Shown here one piece after another: positions 40,055-50,895 of a stretch of 64,000 nucleotides of DNA. Position numbers and translations under genes: made by a program. Within the stretch, counting starts at the first letter, position 1; every line of letters begins with the position of its first letter. Below the pieces are notes generated by a model. It searched no databases and was not told the origin of the DNA. It was given only the letters and a program-made list of their open reading frames with translations. This DNA is from Pseudomonas asturiensis. Its GTDB lineage: Bacteria > Pseudomonadota > Gammaproteobacteria > Pseudomonadales > Pseudomonadaceae. The stretch covers positions 31,019-95,018 of the forward strand of contig NZ_FRDA01000006.1 in assembly GCF_900143095.1 (NCBI RefSeq), given 5' to 3'.

Positions 40055-40864
40055 ATGCCTGACACAGCGTCGCTCAACGACCGCGAATTCGGCCAGTTTC
40101 AATCCTGGCTGTACCGCGCGGCGGGTATCAATCTGTCACCCGCCAAGAAAGCACTCGTGGCCGGGCGCCTGTTCAAGCGCCTCAAGCACTATGAGCTGGA
40201 AAGCTATGGCGACTATTTCAAGCTGATCATGACCGACCAGCGCCATGGTGAATTGCAGGTCGCTCTGGATTTGTTGACCACCAACGAAACCTATTTTTTC
40301 CGCGAGCCCAAGCATTTTGATTTCCTGCGTCAGCAGGTGCTGCCGCACGCCGCGCCGGGCAAACAGTTCAGGCTGTGGAGCGCCGCCAGTTCCTCGGGTG
40401 AAGAGCCCTATAGCCTGGCGATGACCCTGGCCGAAGGGCTGGGCACCACGCCCTGGGAAGTGATCGGTTCAGACATCAGCACTCAGGTGCTGGCCAAGGC
40501 ACGCACTGGCCATTACCCCATGGAGCGCGCAGGCACCCTGCCCCAGCCGCTGCTGGTCAAGTATTGCCTGAAGGGCACGGGTCGCCAGAACGGCACGTTT
40601 CTCATCGACAAGTCCCTACGCAGCCGGGTCAACTTCGTGCAGATCAATCTCAATGAAACCCTGCCCGACCTGGGCGATTTCGACGTGATCTTTCTGCGTA
40701 ACGTGATGATCTATTTCGATCAGGAGACCAAGAGCAAAGTGGTCGCGCGTCTGCTGCCGCGCCTCAAGTCCGGGGGGTACTTCATCATCAGCCACTCGGA
40801 AAGCCTCAACGGGGTGAACGACACGTTGAAACTGGTTGCGCCTTCGATTTACCGCAAACCATGA
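40055..40864 (+). CDS. cheR: Chemotaxis protein methyltransferase CheR
   Basis: 269-aa SAM-dependent methyltransferase that methylates receptor glutamates. The N-terminal all-alpha domain is followed by the SAM-binding core with LLTTNETYFFREP, LWSAASSSGEEPYSLAM and FDVIFLRNVMIYFD. Its beta-subdomain likely binds the C-terminal pentapeptide of the 4HB receptor. The stop overlaps cheD by 4 nt. Confidence 0.93.
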   Translation: MPDTASLNDREFGQFQSWLYRAAGINLSPAKKALVAGRLFKRLKHYELESYGDYFKLIMTDQRHGELQVALDLLTTNETYFFREPKHFDFLRQQVLPHAAPGKQFRLWSAASSSGEEPYSLAMTLAEGLGTTPWEVIGSDISTQVLAKARTGHYPMERAGTLPQPLLVKYCLKGTGRQNGTFLIDKSLRSRVNFVQINLNETLPDLGDFDVIFLRNVMIYFDQETKSKVVARLLPRLKSGGYFIISHSESLNGVNDTLKLVAPSIYRKP

Positions 40865-41394
40865 AAAAGCCTGTCGGCGCGACCGAAAGGGTGCTGGCAC
40901 CCGGCGAAGTGGCATTTGCGACGCGTCCGGCCCGCCTGCGCACCCTGCTCGGCTCTTGCGTGGCAATTACGTTCTGGCACCCGCGGCGCCACATCGGCGG
41001 TATGTGTCATTTCATGCTGCCGGGGCGCAAACGCAAAGGGCAGCCTCTGGACGGCAAATACGCTGACGAAGCCCTGGAGTTGCTCATGGGGCATGTCCGG
41101 GCCAATCACACGCGGCCAGAGGACTACGAGGTCAAGCTGTTCGGTGGCGGGCAGATGTTTCCCGAGCATCGCAATGACCTTGGCCAACACGATGTTGCCA
41201 ACCTGAACATCGGTGCCGCGCTGTCGCTTGCCGAGCACTATCATTTGCACCTGATTGCCCAGGACCTGGGCCGTACAGGCTACCGCAACATCATGTTCGA
41301 CCTGTGGAGCGGCAACGTCTGGGTCCGGCACCAACCAACGGGAACGCTCGAAAAAGATGCCCACCAAAAAAATCAGCGTATTGCTGGTCGATGA
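40861..41394 (+). CDS. cheD: Chemoreceptor glutamine deamidase CheD
   Basis: 177-aa CheD that deamidates receptor glutamines to glutamates. The catalytic Cys is in [12 protein letters not shown], and His in [10 protein letters not shown] follows. GGGQMFP and [11 protein letters not shown] are also typical. Start overlaps cheR (ATGA), and the 3' end runs 38 nt into cheB. Confidence 0.92.
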   Translation: MKKPVGATERVLAPGEVAFATRPARLRTLLGSCVAITFWHPRRHIGGMCHFMLPGRKRKGQPLDGKYADEALELLMGHVRANHTRPEDYEVKLFGGGQMFPEHRNDLGQHDVANLNIGAALSLAEHYHLHLIAQDLGRTGYRNIMFDLWSGNVWVRHQPTGTLEKDAHQKNQRIAGR

Positions 41395-42433
41395 TTCGGC
41401 AGTAGTGCGACAAGTGCTTCTGGCGATCCTTAACGATACGCCGGACATGTATGTGATGGGTGCCGCTTCGGACCCGATCTTCGCCATGGACAAGCTGGCC
41501 CGGGAGTGGCCGGATGTAATCGTGCTGGACGTGGAAATGCCACGCATGGATGGCATCACCTTTCTCAAGAAGATCATGAGCGAGCGGCCGACGCCGGTGG
41601 TGATCTGCTCGTCCCTGACCCAGAAAGGCGCGGAGACGTCCTTGCAGGCGCTGTCGGCGGGTGCCGTGGAAATCATCACCAAACCCACCACGGGCCTGAA
41701 GAACTTTCTCATCGACTCGGCAGCGCAACTGGTGGCAGCGATTCGCGCGGCCGCCCATTCCAACGTCAAGAACCTGGGCAAACGGGTGGCCGCGCCGGTC
41801 CTGACGCCCGCCCACAAGCTCACCGCCGACGCCATCCTGCCTGCCGCCAGCGGCCAGGCGATGGCGCAAACCACGGAGCGTATCGTCGCCATTGGCACCT
41901 CGACCGGTGGCACCCAGGCGCTGGAGGCGGTGCTGACCGCATTGCCGCGAGTCTGTCCGGGCATCGTGATCGTGCAGCACATGCCGGAGAAGTTCACGGC
42001 GTCGTTCGCGGCACGCCTCGACAGCCTGTGCCAGATCGAAGTACGCGAGGCCCGGCACAACGATCGAATCCTGCCAGGCCTGGCGCTGATCGCACCGGGT
42101 GGCAAGCACATGATGGTGACGCGCAGCGGAGCCTACTACCATGTGCAGGTCATCGACGGCCCGCTGGTCAATCGGCATCGTCCGTCAGTGGATGTACTGT
42201 TTCGCTCGGTGGCCAGATTCGCTGGCAAGAACGCGACCGGCATCATCATGACGGGCATGGGCGATGACGGCGCGCGCGGCCTCAAGGAAATGCTCGACGC
42301 CGGCAGTTCGACTGTCGCTCAGGACGAAGCCAGCTGCGTGGTATTCGGCATGCCCAAGGAAGCCATCAAGCTCAACGCCGCGCAACGCATCATTGCGCTG
42401 CAGGACATTCATCAAGCCATTCTGCACAAGTGA
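41357..42433 (+). CDS. cheB: Chemotaxis methylesterase CheB
   Basis: 358-aa protein-glutamate methylesterase. The receiver domain carries Asp58 ([13 protein letters not shown]) and the catalytic domain the triad Ser in [11 protein letters not shown], His in [11 protein letters not shown] and Asp in [11 protein letters not shown]. The ATG at 41357 gives the normal length; the frame is open for 34 more codons inside cheD. Last gene of the cluster; its end is 9 nt from the convergent DeoR gene. Confidence 0.94.
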   Translation: MPTKKISVLLVDDSAVVRQVLLAILNDTPDMYVMGAASDPIFAMDKLAREWPDVIVLDVEMPRMDGITFLKKIMSERPTPVVICSSLTQKGAETSLQALSAGAVEIITKPTTGLKNFLIDSAAQLVAAIRAAAHSNVKNLGKRVAAPVLTPAHKLTADAILPAASGQAMAQTTERIVAIGTSTGGTQALEAVLTALPRVCPGIVIVQHMPEKFTASFAARLDSLCQIEVREARHNDRILPGLALIAPGGKHMMVTRSGAYYHVQVIDGPLVNRHRPSVDVLFRSVARFAGKNATGIIMTGMGDDGARGLKEMLDAGSSTVAQDEASCVVFGMPKEAIKLNAAQRIIALQDIHQAILHK

Positions 42434-42442
42434 GTCGGCGGC

Positions 42443-43222
42443 TTATTGCGCTGAGGGCGTGATGCTCGACACCCGCCCCACGAACGGGTCAAGCCGCTCG
42501 CGTGGCGCGTCGTGCTCGACCACGAGGCCTGCGACCTCCTCGCACTGCGCGACCTGATAGTGGGCGACGCTGGACAGCTTTTCGTTGGTGACGGCCACTA
42601 CTACCTGGCCGCTTGCAGCCACCACGGCCCGTTTGAACTCGGCGTCTTCCAGACCGAAAGCGGTAACGCCGTTATCCGGGTCAATGGCGCAGGCCCCGAG
42701 AAAGCACAGGTCGAAGCTGAATTGCCGCAACTGCTCGACAGCCGTCAGCCCGATCACGCCTCCCGTCACAGGATTCAAACGGCCACCCAGCAGAATCACC
42801 TCGACCTTGGGCAATGACATCAGGGGCACGGCAATCAGGGGTGAGTTGGTAGTGATCGTCAGCTCAAGTCGGGGGTCGATGGCGCTGGCGATGGCCAGGT
42901 TAGTGGATCCGGCATCAATGAACACGTGCTGACCGCGACTCAGGTACGACGCCGCGGCCTGACCGAGAAGGTCCTTGCGCGAGGCGTCCTGCTGGACCCG
43001 AACCGCCATCGGCCCCTCGGAAGCGCGCAACAGAATCGCACCACCGTAGACCCGTTTGCACACGCCGGACGCAGCCAGCGCCGTAAGGTCACGGCGTATC
43101 GAGTGCTCAGAGACATTGAATTCGCTGGCCAGATCCGCCGCAATCACCCGCCCGAAACGGGCCAGGCGCTCATGGATCAACTGCTGGCGTTCGCCGGGAA
43201 AGGTTTCGTGGGCTGGAGTCAT
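42443..43222 (-). CDS. DeoR family transcriptional regulator
   Basis: 259-aa regulator. The N-terminal HTH shows the DeoR pattern IHERLARFGRVIAADLASEF then VSEHSIRRDL (residues 13-40). The C-terminal sugar-phosphate binding domain shows HVFIDAGSTNLAIA and ITTNSPLIAV. Start at 43222 is preferred over an upstream frame extension because it leaves the operator repeats intact. No sugar operon is adjacent, so its target is unknown apart from itself. Confidence 0.87.
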   Translation of the reverse strand: MTPAHETFPGERQQLIHERLARFGRVIAADLASEFNVSEHSIRRDLTALAASGVCKRVYGGAILLRASEGPMAVRVQQDASRKDLLGQAAASYLSRGQHVFIDAGSTNLAIASAIDPRLELTITTNSPLIAVPLMSLPKVEVILLGGRLNPVTGGVIGLTAVEQLRQFSFDLCFLGACAIDPDNGVTAFGLEDAEFKRAVVAASGQVVVAVTNEKLSSVAHYQVAQCEEVAGLVVEHDAPRERLDPFVGRVSSITPSAQ

Positions 43223-43237
43223 GGCAATCAGGAACCT

Positions 43238-43267
43238 GCATAAACGAGCATTAACGATCACAAACGA
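43238..43267 (-). promoter_or_regulatory. Triple 10-bp direct repeat, DeoR-type operator
   Basis: On the minus strand the sequence reads TCGTTTGTGA, TCGTTAATGC, TCGTTTATGC: three copies of TCGTT at exactly 10-bp period, 16 bp upstream of the DeoR-family start codon. DeoR-family repressors commonly bind tandem TCGTT/TTTCGT-like repeats. Confidence 0.65.
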
Positions 43268-43378
43268 GCGAAATATGCCGACTATTCAGGGTGGCGTCAA
43301 ATGGCAGGTGGCAGGCTGAAGCCTGATTCGCAGACATTCGCTGTAAGCCTCCCGGAACGCCCAACGTCCCGGGCTGCA

Positions 43379-43406
43379 TGCCCATGCGGATGGCAGCGCA
43401 TGGGCA
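43379..43406 (-). terminator. Hairpin after the M20 peptidase gene
   Basis: TGCCCATGC (43379-43387) pairs perfectly with GCATGGGCA (43398-43406), 17 nt beyond the peptidase stop. There is no T-run on either side; candidate terminator or mRNA-end stabiliser. Confidence 0.45.
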
Positions 43407-43422
43407 CGCTCAGGTGCTCATA

Positions 43423-45162
43423 TCAAAGCGATGGCAACTGCCCGATACGACCCATCATCTCGGTCACGATTTGCAGGTCGAGCAGGAATTGCTCGGTGGT
43501 CTTGAACTCGTTGTCGGTGTGGCCGGTGTATTTGACTTCCGGTCTGGCCAGGCCGAACTGAACGCCGTTGGGTAACTTATGCACTGACGTGGCACCTGCG
43601 GAAGTGCCGAACTCGTGCTTCATGCCCAGGTTTTCGCTGGCCACGGCAAGCAGCGCCTTGACCCATTCACCCTCAGGATTGCGATACATCGGTTCGGCGA
43701 TGGAGTAGTTGAAGGCTGGCGTGATCTGGCTCTTCTGGCTCCAGGCGGTCAGCTTGTCGGCGATCTCGGACTTGAGTTTTTCCGGGGATTTGCCTTTCGG
43801 CACGCGCAGGTTGATCGCCAGTTTGAAGGTCTTTTCGTCCATGCCCACAAAGGTCGGCGACGCGGTCAGCGGCCCCATGAAGTCATCGGCAAAACCAATG
43901 CCCAGCTTGTTGCCCAGATAGTCCAGGCCCCAATTGTCGGCGGCATAACGTGCAGCGTCGGTGATGTGGTTGTGCTTGAGCGCAACCTTGCCGTCCAGGC
44001 TGTTGATGAAGTCGAGCATCCGGGCGACCGGATTGACACCGGACTCAGGCTCGGAGGAGTGAGCAGACACGCCTGTGACCGTCAGCATCACGCCCTTGCC
44101 ATCGACCGCTGCTGCCACATCGAAATTGCCGCCGTTGTTCTTGGCGTATTCAGTCCCGGCCTTCTGCAGGCTGGCAGCCAGCTCGGCGGGTGTGTCAGTC
44201 ACCAGCATGGCCACCGATTTCGACGGAATCTGGTTGGTGGCCATACCGCCGGTCATCGACGTGATCTCGGCACCCGAGCCTTGTCCGGCACGCCGAGTGA
44301 AGCTGGCCATTACCGTACCGGAGCCTTTTTCGGCGATCACCACCGGATAGCCGCCATCCAGCGCCAGGTTGTAATTGGGCGTCGGGTTGCGTTCAAAGTA
44401 ATACGGGATCGCGTCACCGGAGGTTTCTTCAGTGGTATCGATCAGCAGCTTGAAATTACGTGCCAGCGGCAGCTTCTCTTCCTTGATGACTTTCATGGCG
44501 TACATCGCGACCACGACGCCGTTCTTGTCATCTTCGGTGCCGCGCCCGTACATGCGGTCGCCGATCAGCGTGACCTTGAACGGGTCCAGTTTAGTGCCGT
44601 CGGGCAGTACCCAGTTTGCAGGCGTGACCGGCACGACATCGGCGTGCGCATGAATGCCCACCACCTCGTCGCCCGCGCCGTCCAGCGAGATCTCATAGAC
44701 GCGGTTATCGATGTTGCGGAAGTTAAGGTTGAACGACTCCGCGAGGGCCTTAATCTTGTCGGCGATCCTGATGAACTCGGGGTTGTCGTGCTGCGCGACA
44801 CCCTCCACCGCAAACGTCGGAATGGCCACCAGCTCACGCAGATTTTCAGTTGCAGCGCTGCCGTATTTCACCCGCGCGTAGAGACCCAGCAACCGATGGA
44901 TTTCGTTTTGCTGCTCCGCTGTCAGGGTCTTGTTGTCGAGGAATGCGCTGAGGGCGGGTCTCAGGTTGTCGCTGCTGGCGAACTCACTCTGGGCGAGACG
45001 GCCCAGAAACTGCCGGAAATCCTTCACTGAAGCGTCGCTGAAGGACTTGAGAATGGCCGCGCTCTGCTGTGGCGTAATGTTGGCTTGTGCAGCGGTGGTG
45101 AACGACGAAAGGCTGGCGAACATCAGGGTGGTCGCAGCCAGATGCTTGAGTGAAAAATTCAT
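43423..45162 (-). CDS. Exported M20 family dipeptidase
   Basis: 579-aa zinc peptidase of the M20/PepV-like branch with an added signal peptide (MNFSLKHLAATTLMFASLSS and on, cleaved near TAAQA). The metal-site motifs are IHAHADVVPV, RGTEDDKNGVV and DTTEETSGD with the adjacent catalytic glutamates. An alpha-helical N-terminal extension of about 90 residues precedes the catalytic domain. Likely periplasmic hydrolysis of dipeptides. AAAGGAA sits upstream; an ATG three codons earlier is possible. Confidence 0.85.
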   Translation of the reverse strand: MNFSLKHLAATTLMFASLSSFTTAAQANITPQQSAAILKSFSDASVKDFRQFLGRLAQSEFASSDNLRPALSAFLDNKTLTAEQQNEIHRLLGLYARVKYGSAATENLRELVAIPTFAVEGVAQHDNPEFIRIADKIKALAESFNLNFRNIDNRVYEISLDGAGDEVVGIHAHADVVPVTPANWVLPDGTKLDPFKVTLIGDRMYGRGTEDDKNGVVVAMYAMKVIKEEKLPLARNFKLLIDTTEETSGDAIPYYFERNPTPNYNLALDGGYPVVIAEKGSGTVMASFTRRAGQGSGAEITSMTGGMATNQIPSKSVAMLVTDTPAELAASLQKAGTEYAKNNGGNFDVAAAVDGKGVMLTVTGVSAHSSEPESGVNPVARMLDFINSLDGKVALKHNHITDAARYAADNWGLDYLGNKLGIGFADDFMGPLTASPTFVGMDEKTFKLAINLRVPKGKSPEKLKSEIADKLTAWSQKSQITPAFNYSIAEPMYRNPEGEWVKALLAVASENLGMKHEFGTSAGATSVHKLPNGVQFGLARPEVKYTGHTDNEFKTTEQFLLDLQIVTEMMGRIGQLPSL

Positions 45163-45864
45163 TGCGCAAGGCATTCCTTTGCAGAAAAGGCGTGAGAAAT
45201 AGCTGATCACTTGATCAGAAACGTTCTCAAAATAGCACCTGAAAGGACGACTGCGGGAGCCTGCGCTCCGTGTTCTGTCGCCTTGACCGGTAAAAGCGGC
45301 GCAGAAATGAAAAACCTGATGACGCGATGCCGCGCAGACGCAACCATACGCGCCCCCTGAACAGACGCTTAAAACAATTGAAGTTTTAAATAACGCGCTT
45401 ATTCCAGGCCGACAAAAACGTGATACACAAAACGGTAATAAACACCCTCCCCAGTGTCTGATATTCGCAAGACAAACACATGAATTCAAATCAAATAAAA
45501 TGGAAAGTCGCGACAAACCTGTCGCTTCACTTAACGATCTCGAAGATTGCAACACGGCACCCGTCATTCGGATCAACAATGCCTTCATTGAACGTCGCCC
45601 TGCGATCTTCAAGCGCCGCTTAACGCAATGAAACCGGGCATCAGCGCGACTCGCCCTGTGTATAGCCCTGAACGCGATGCGTGTGCAGAACCTTCGTGAG
45701 CGTGATGAACTACAGCTGTTTTAAAACATTAAAAACACCGCAGGAATGCCGCACCTTATAAAGGTTATTTCATTTGATCTGCGCACAGAGCGCCACTAAC
45801 TTCTGCGCACTCACCCCGTGATGAAAAACACACTTAACGTTGTCCGTCCCCTGAGGGAAAGATA
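45163..45864. promoter_or_regulatory. Regulatory gap between the M20 peptidase and the arn operon
   Basis: The 700-bp divergent gap has AT-rich tracts (around 45360-45500 and 45715-45775), unusual for this genome. A direct repeat TCTGCGCAC occurs at 45778-45786 and 45802-45810, 24 bp apart, about 60-90 bp before arnB. The arn operon is normally under PmrA/PhoP-type control, but I could not find an unambiguous PmrA box. No gene is supported here. Confidence 0.45.
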
Positions 45865-47016
45865 GTGCCGAATCAGGTTTTCCTTCCTTTTTCTCGCCCC
45901 TCTATGGGCGACGAAGAGATTGCGGCTGTAACCCGCGTGCTGAAGTCCGGCTGGATTACCACCGGGCCGGAATGCCAGCAACTCGAAGAGCAATTCGCCG
46001 AGCGTGTCGGGGCGCAGCATGCGATAGCGTTGTCGTCGGCCACCGGCGCCATGCATGTCGCATTGCTGGCATTGGGTGTCGGCCCCGGCGATGAAGTGAT
46101 CACGCCCTCCCAGACCTGGGTGTCTACGGCAAACATGATTTGTCTGCTGGGCGCGACGCCGGTGTTCGTCGATGTGGACCGCGACACCTTGATGGTTGAC
46201 GCCACGCAGATCGAACAGGCCATCACTCCCCGAACCAAGGCGATTGTGCCGGTGCACTATGCAGGCGCTGCGCTCAACCTGGATCCCCTCCATGCGCTTG
46301 CCAACCGCTACGGCATTGCTCTCATCGAGGACGCCGCCCACGCAGCCGGCACCGAATACAAAGGCCGCCCGGTGGGCGCTCGGGGCACGGCGATTTTTTC
46401 GTTTCACGCCATCAAGAACATGACCTGCGCCGAAGGCGCGATGCTGGTCACCGACGACCGTGGACTGGCGGACCGTGTACGCCAGCTGAAATTTCATGGC
46501 CTGGGCGTCGATGCCTATGACCGCATGACACTGGGCCGCAAACCGCAGGCCGAGGTCATCGAGCCCGGCTTCAAGTACAACCTGGCCGACATCAACGCCA
46601 GCCTTGCACGGGTGCAGTTACAGCGCCTGAACGCGATCAATGCCAAACGCCAGATGCTCGCCAGTCGCTACCTCGACAGGCTGGCCAGCAGCGCCGTACT
46701 GCCACTCGCCCAACCCGACTATGCACAGCGTCACGCCTGGCATTTGTTCATCGTGCGCATTGATGCCGAGCGCTGCGGGCTGGACCGCGATGCGTTCATG
46801 AAAGCGCTGCAGGCGCACCATATCGGCAGCGGTATCCACTTCATCGCCACCCACCTGCACAGCTACTACCGCCAGCGTTTTCCCGATGTTCACCTGCCGG
46901 ATACCGAGTGGAACTCCTCGCGGCTGTGCTCGATCCCGCTGTTTCCCGACATGACCCTGGACGATGTCGAGCGGGTTGTGGACGCCATTGAATCGATTGT
47001 GGAAGCCCACCCTTGA
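45865..47016 (+). CDS. arnB: UDP-4-amino-4-deoxy-L-arabinose aminotransferase
   Basis: PLP enzyme (383 aa) that transfers an amino group from glutamate to UDP-4-keto-pentose. The PLP lysine is in [32 protein letters not shown] and [17 protein letters not shown] are family marks. Start is GTG at 45865 with GAGGG upstream. First gene of a complete L-Ara4N operon that adds aminoarabinose to lipid A, lowering its negative charge and giving resistance to cationic peptides. Confidence 0.94.
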   Translation: MPNQVFLPFSRPSMGDEEIAAVTRVLKSGWITTGPECQQLEEQFAERVGAQHAIALSSATGAMHVALLALGVGPGDEVITPSQTWVSTANMICLLGATPVFVDVDRDTLMVDATQIEQAITPRTKAIVPVHYAGAALNLDPLHALANRYGIALIEDAAHAAGTEYKGRPVGARGTAIFSFHAIKNMTCAEGAMLVTDDRGLADRVRQLKFHGLGVDAYDRMTLGRKPQAEVIEPGFKYNLADINASLARVQLQRLNAINAKRQMLASRYLDRLASSAVLPLAQPDYAQRHAWHLFIVRIDAERCGLDRDAFMKALQAHHIGSGIHFIATHLHSYYRQRFPDVHLPDTEWNSSRLCSIPLFPDMTLDDVERVVDAIESIVEAHP

Positions 47017-48026
47017 GACCCTACCCTATCCGTTGCGTGTCGATCGTCATCCCGGTCTACAACGAACAGCAAAGCCTGCCGGAACTGCTGCGGCGCACCG
47101 AAGCGGCCTGCGCACGGCTGCGCCATGATTACGAGATCGTGCTGGTCGACGACGGCAGCCGAGACCAATCCGCCGAGATCCTGCAACAGGCTGCCGAACG
47201 CGAAGGCAGTCAGGTCGTTGCAGTGATCCTGAACCGCAACTATGGCCAGCACGCGGCGATCATGGCCGGGTTCGAGCAGTGCAGGGGCGATGTGATCGTC
47301 ACCCTCGACGCCGACCTGCAAAACCCGCCGGAAGAGATTCCGCGCCTCATCGCCCTGGCCGAACAGGGCTACGACGTGGTCGGCACGGTGCGTAACAACC
47401 GTCAGGACTCGGCCTGGCGACGTTGGCCCTCGAAGCTGATCAACCTCGCGGTGCAGCGCTCGACAGGCGTGGCCATGAACGATTACGGCTGCATGCTGCG
47501 CGCCTACCGACGCACCATCGTCGACGCGATGCTGGCCTGCCGTGAGCGCAGCACCTTCATCCCGATCCTGGCCAACAGCTTCGCCCGGCACACCACCGAA
47601 GTGCTGGTCGAACACGCCGAGCGCGAGCACGGCGACTCGAAGTACAGCCCCATGCGGTTGATCAATCTGATGTTCGACCTGATCACCTGCATGACCACCA
47701 CGCCCCTGCGGCTGCTCAGCATCGTCGGCTTCAGCATGGCGTTTCTGGGCATTGTGTTCGCCGTGATGCTCATCGTTCTGCGGCTGATCTTCGGTGCGCC
47801 GTGGGCCGAGAACGGCACCTTCGTGCTGTTCGCCGTGCTGTTCGTGTTCACGGGCGGACAGTTCATCGGCATGGGCCTGCTGGGTGAGTACCTGGGTCGC
47901 ATGTACAGCGATGTACGGGCCCGGCCGCGCTTCTTTATCGAAAAGGTCGTGCGCCGCTCAACCGAGACGACGACTGACCTTGTTGACTCCTCCGCTTCTC
48001 CTTATCTGAACAAGGTTGCGCCATGA
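47013..48026 (+). CDS. arnC: Undecaprenyl-phosphate Ara4FN transferase
   Basis: 337-aa GT2 glycosyltransferase that moves formylated aminoarabinose from UDP to undecaprenyl phosphate. The GT-A nucleotide site shows [14 protein letters not shown] and [13 protein letters not shown], and two C-terminal membrane segments span about 230-295. The start is TTG at 47013 inside the arnB stop; it gives [11 protein letters not shown], matching the family N-terminus. A GTG at 47037 is the alternative. Confidence 0.93.
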   Translation: MRPYPIRCVSIVIPVYNEQQSLPELLRRTEAACARLRHDYEIVLVDDGSRDQSAEILQQAAEREGSQVVAVILNRNYGQHAAIMAGFEQCRGDVIVTLDADLQNPPEEIPRLIALAEQGYDVVGTVRNNRQDSAWRRWPSKLINLAVQRSTGVAMNDYGCMLRAYRRTIVDAMLACRERSTFIPILANSFARHTTEVLVEHAEREHGDSKYSPMRLINLMFDLITCMTTTPLRLLSIVGFSMAFLGIVFAVMLIVLRLIFGAPWAENGTFVLFAVLFVFTGGQFIGMGLLGEYLGRMYSDVRARPRFFIEKVVRRSTETTTDLVDSSASPYLNKVAP

Positions 48027-50014
48027 GCACTAAAGCTGTCGTTTTCGCTTATCACGATATTGGCTGTGTCGGCCTGCAGGCGTTGCTGGAGGCCGGTTAT
48101 GACATCGCGGCTGTGTTCACCCACGCCGATGACCCTGGCGAAAAGACCTTCTTCAGTTCGGTCGCTCAACTGTGCGCGCAACACGACATACCGGTGCACG
48201 CTCCCGAAGACCCGAACCATCCGCTGTGGATCGAGCGTATCGACAAGCTGAACCCGGATTTCATCTTCTCGTTCTACTACCGCCAGTTGCTCAGCGAACC
48301 GTTGCTGGCCTGCGCGACGAAGGGCGCACTCAATCTGCACGGTTCGCTGCTGCCACGCTATCGGGGCCGGGCGCCCGCGAACTGGGTACTGGTCAACGGC
48401 GAACGCGAAACCGGCGTGACCCTTCACCACATGGTCAAGCGCGCAGATGCAGGCCCCATCGTGGCGCAGCAACGCGTGCCGATCAGTACGCTGGACACCG
48501 CGCTGACGCTGCACGGAAAACTGCGCGAGGCCGCCGCCAATCTGCTCTCCGACGCGCTGCCGTTGCTGGCCCTGGGCAGGTTGCCCGGCACGCCGCAGGA
48601 CGAAACCCAGGCAACGTACTTCGGCCGGCGCACGAAGGCGGACGGGCTGATCGACTGGGCACGCCCCGCCGCGCAACTGAACAACCTGATTCGCGCCGTC
48701 ACCCAGCCCTACCCTGGCGCGTTCTGCGCGGTGGGCGAGCACACGATGATTATCTGGAGTGCGCGCGTAGAGGATGTCAGTCACGGTCTGGCACCCGGCA
48801 CTGTGATCGGCTGCGACCCGCTGCGTATTGCCTGTGGCGAGGGCGCGCTGGTGATCAACGCAGGCCAGCGTGGCGATGAGGGCCTGTACCTGAGCGGCGC
48901 GCAACTGGCTCGCGAGTTCGGGCTGGTGGAAGGCTCGCGCCTGCAGGGCGCTGGCGAGGGCCGCACGGCGCGTCGCACTCGTGTGCTGATTCTGGGCGTC
49001 AACGGCTTTATCGGTAACCACCTGTCCGAGCGTCTGCTGCAGGACGAGCGCTATGAAATCTACGGCATGGACATCGGTTCGGACGCCATCGAACGACTGC
49101 GTGCCAAACCCAACTTCCATTTCATCGAAGGCGATATCAGCATTCATACCGAGTGGATCGAATACCACATCAAGAAGTGCGACGTGGTTCTGCCGCTGGT
49201 GGCCATTGCAACGCCCATCGAGTACACCCGCAATCCGCTGCGCGTGTTCGAACTGGATTTCGAGGAAAACCTCAAGATCGTTCGCTACTGCGTTAAATAC
49301 AACAAGCGGGTGATTTTCCCGTCCACCTCCGAAGTCTATGGCATGTGCCAGGACGCCAGCTTCAGCGAAGACACGTCCAATCTGGTGGTCGGCCCGATCA
49401 ATAAGCAGCGCTGGATCTACTCCGTGTCCAAGCAGTTGCTGGACCGCGTGATCTGGGCCTATGGCCAGAAAGGGTTGCAGTTCACGCTGTTCCGCCCGTT
49501 CAACTGGATGGGGCCACGCCTGGACCGCCTGGACTCGGCACGCATCGGCAGCTCTCGCGCCATTACTCAATTGATCCTGCACCTGGTGGAAGGCACGCCC
49601 ATCCGGCTGGTGGATGGCGGCGCGCAAAAGCGCTGCTTTACCGACGTGGTCGATGGCATCGAGGCACTGGCGCGTATCATCGAAAACCGAGGCGACCGCT
49701 GCAACGGTCAGATCATCAACATCGGCAACCCGGACAACGAGGCCAGCATTCGGCAACTGGGCGAAGAGCTGCTGCGTCAGTTCGAAGCCCACCCGCTGCG
49801 GTCCAACTTCCCGCCGTTCGCAGGTTTTCGTGAGGTGGAAAGCCAGTCGTTCTATGGCAAGGGCTATCAGGACGTCAGCCACCGCAAACCCTGCGTCGAC
49901 AACGCAAGGCGGCTGCTGGACTGGACGCCGACCATTGAGCTGAGCGAAACCATCGGCAAGACGCTGGATTTCTTTCTGCGCGAAGCCATGGCCGAACAAG
50001 CGGATCGGCATTGA
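48023..50014 (+). CDS. arnA: Bifunctional UDP-glucuronate decarboxylase/UDP-Ara4N formyltransferase
   Basis: 663-aa fusion enzyme. The N-terminal formyltransferase (about 1-300) has [19 protein letters not shown] with the catalytic His. The C-terminal NAD-dependent decarboxylase (about 318-660) begins at [19 protein letters not shown] and carries the STSEVYG and YSVSKQ sites. It supplies the two non-adjacent steps of Ara4N synthesis. Overlaps arnC by 4 nt. Confidence 0.95.
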   Translation: MSTKAVVFAYHDIGCVGLQALLEAGYDIAAVFTHADDPGEKTFFSSVAQLCAQHDIPVHAPEDPNHPLWIERIDKLNPDFIFSFYYRQLLSEPLLACATKGALNLHGSLLPRYRGRAPANWVLVNGERETGVTLHHMVKRADAGPIVAQQRVPISTLDTALTLHGKLREAAANLLSDALPLLALGRLPGTPQDETQATYFGRRTKADGLIDWARPAAQLNNLIRAVTQPYPGAFCAVGEHTMIIWSARVEDVSHGLAPGTVIGCDPLRIACGEGALVINAGQRGDEGLYLSGAQLAREFGLVEGSRLQGAGEGRTARRTRVLILGVNGFIGNHLSERLLQDERYEIYGMDIGSDAIERLRAKPNFHFIEGDISIHTEWIEYHIKKCDVVLPLVAIATPIEYTRNPLRVFELDFEENLKIVRYCVKYNKRVIFPSTSEVYGMCQDASFSEDTSNLVVGPINKQRWIYSVSKQLLDRVIWAYGQKGLQFTLFRPFNWMGPRLDRLDSARIGSSRAITQLILHLVEGTPIRLVDGGAQKRCFTDVVDGIEALARIIENRGDRCNGQIINIGNPDNEASIRQLGEELLRQFEAHPLRSNFPPFAGFREVESQSFYGKGYQDVSHRKPCVDNARRLLDWTPTIELSETIGKTLDFFLREAMAEQADRH

Positions 50015-50895
50015 TGCGGGCAGGCCTGAGAATCGACGTCGACACCTACCGCGGCACCCGTGAAGGCGTGCCGCGTTTGCTGGACATGCTGGACGAGGCA
50101 CAGATCAAGGCCACGTTCTTTTTCAGCGTCGGCCCGGACAACATGGGCCGCCACCTATGGCGGCTGATTCGCCCGCAGTTCTTCTGGAAAATGCTGCGCT
50201 CGCGAGCCGCCAGCCTGTACGGCTGGGACATTCTGCTTGCCGGCACGGCCTGGCCGGGCAAGCCGATAGGCCGCGATCTGGGTCCGTTGATGCGCCGCGC
50301 CATGGAGGCAGGCCACGAAGTCGGCCTGCACGCCTGGGACCATCACGGCTGGCAAGCCCATGCCGGACACTGGAACGCGTCGCGTCTGACGGCGCAGATC
50401 CGCCGGGGCGTCGATTGCCTGAGCGATATTCTGGGCGGCCCGGTGACCTGTTCAGCCGCTGCAGGCTGGCGCGCCGACGCGCGCGTCGTGCATGCCAAGC
50501 AACCTTTCGGGTTTCGCTACAACAGTGACTGCCGGGGCCATTCGCTGTTTCGTCCGCTGCTGGCCGACGGCACACCGGGCACACCACAGATTCCCGTGGA
50601 TCTGCCGACCTTTGACGAAATGGTCGGCCCGCAACTCGACGCCGAGGCGTTCAACCGCTTCATCCTCGGGCGTTTCGCCGTTGATCAACTGAACGTCTAC
50701 ACCCTGCATGCCGAAGTCGAAGGCATTGTGATGGCCGATGAGTTCAGGCAGTTGCTTGCGCAGGCGCGTGCTCAAGGCATCCGCTTTCAGCCCCTGGGTG
50801 ACCTGTTGCCGGACGCCATCGAGCAGTTGCCATCCGGTCAGGTGGTTCGCGGCACCCTTGCAGGACGCGAAGGCTGGCTCGGGGTGCAACGATGA
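50014..50895 (+). CDS. arnD: Ara4FN-undecaprenyl-phosphate deformylase
   Basis: 293-aa polysaccharide deacetylase-like enzyme that removes the formyl group on the lipid carrier. The N-terminal [13 protein letters not shown] and the metal-site HAWDHHGW near residues 110-117 fit the NodB-type fold. I use the ATG at 50014 that shares a base with the arnA stop; a TTG at 50011 is possible. The arnT start overlaps the end. Confidence 0.93.
   Translation: MRAGLRIDVDTYRGTREGVPRLLDMLDEAQIKATFFFSVGPDNMGRHLWRLIRPQFFWKMLRSRAASLYGWDILLAGTAWPGKPIGRDLGPLMRRAMEAGHEVGLHAWDHHGWQAHAGHWNASRLTAQIRRGVDCLSDILGGPVTCSAAAGWRADARVVHAKQPFGFRYNSDCRGHSLFRPLLADGTPGTPQIPVDLPTFDEMVGPQLDAEAFNRFILGRFAVDQLNVYTLHAEVEGIVMADEFRQLLAQARAQGIRFQPLGDLLPDAIEQLPSGQVVRGTLAGREGWLGVQR

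Noticed and set aside
45613..45864. Possible PmrA box upstream of arnB
   Set aside because: I found no convincing tandem CTTAA-type repeat with the expected spacing; only scattered TTAA sequences.
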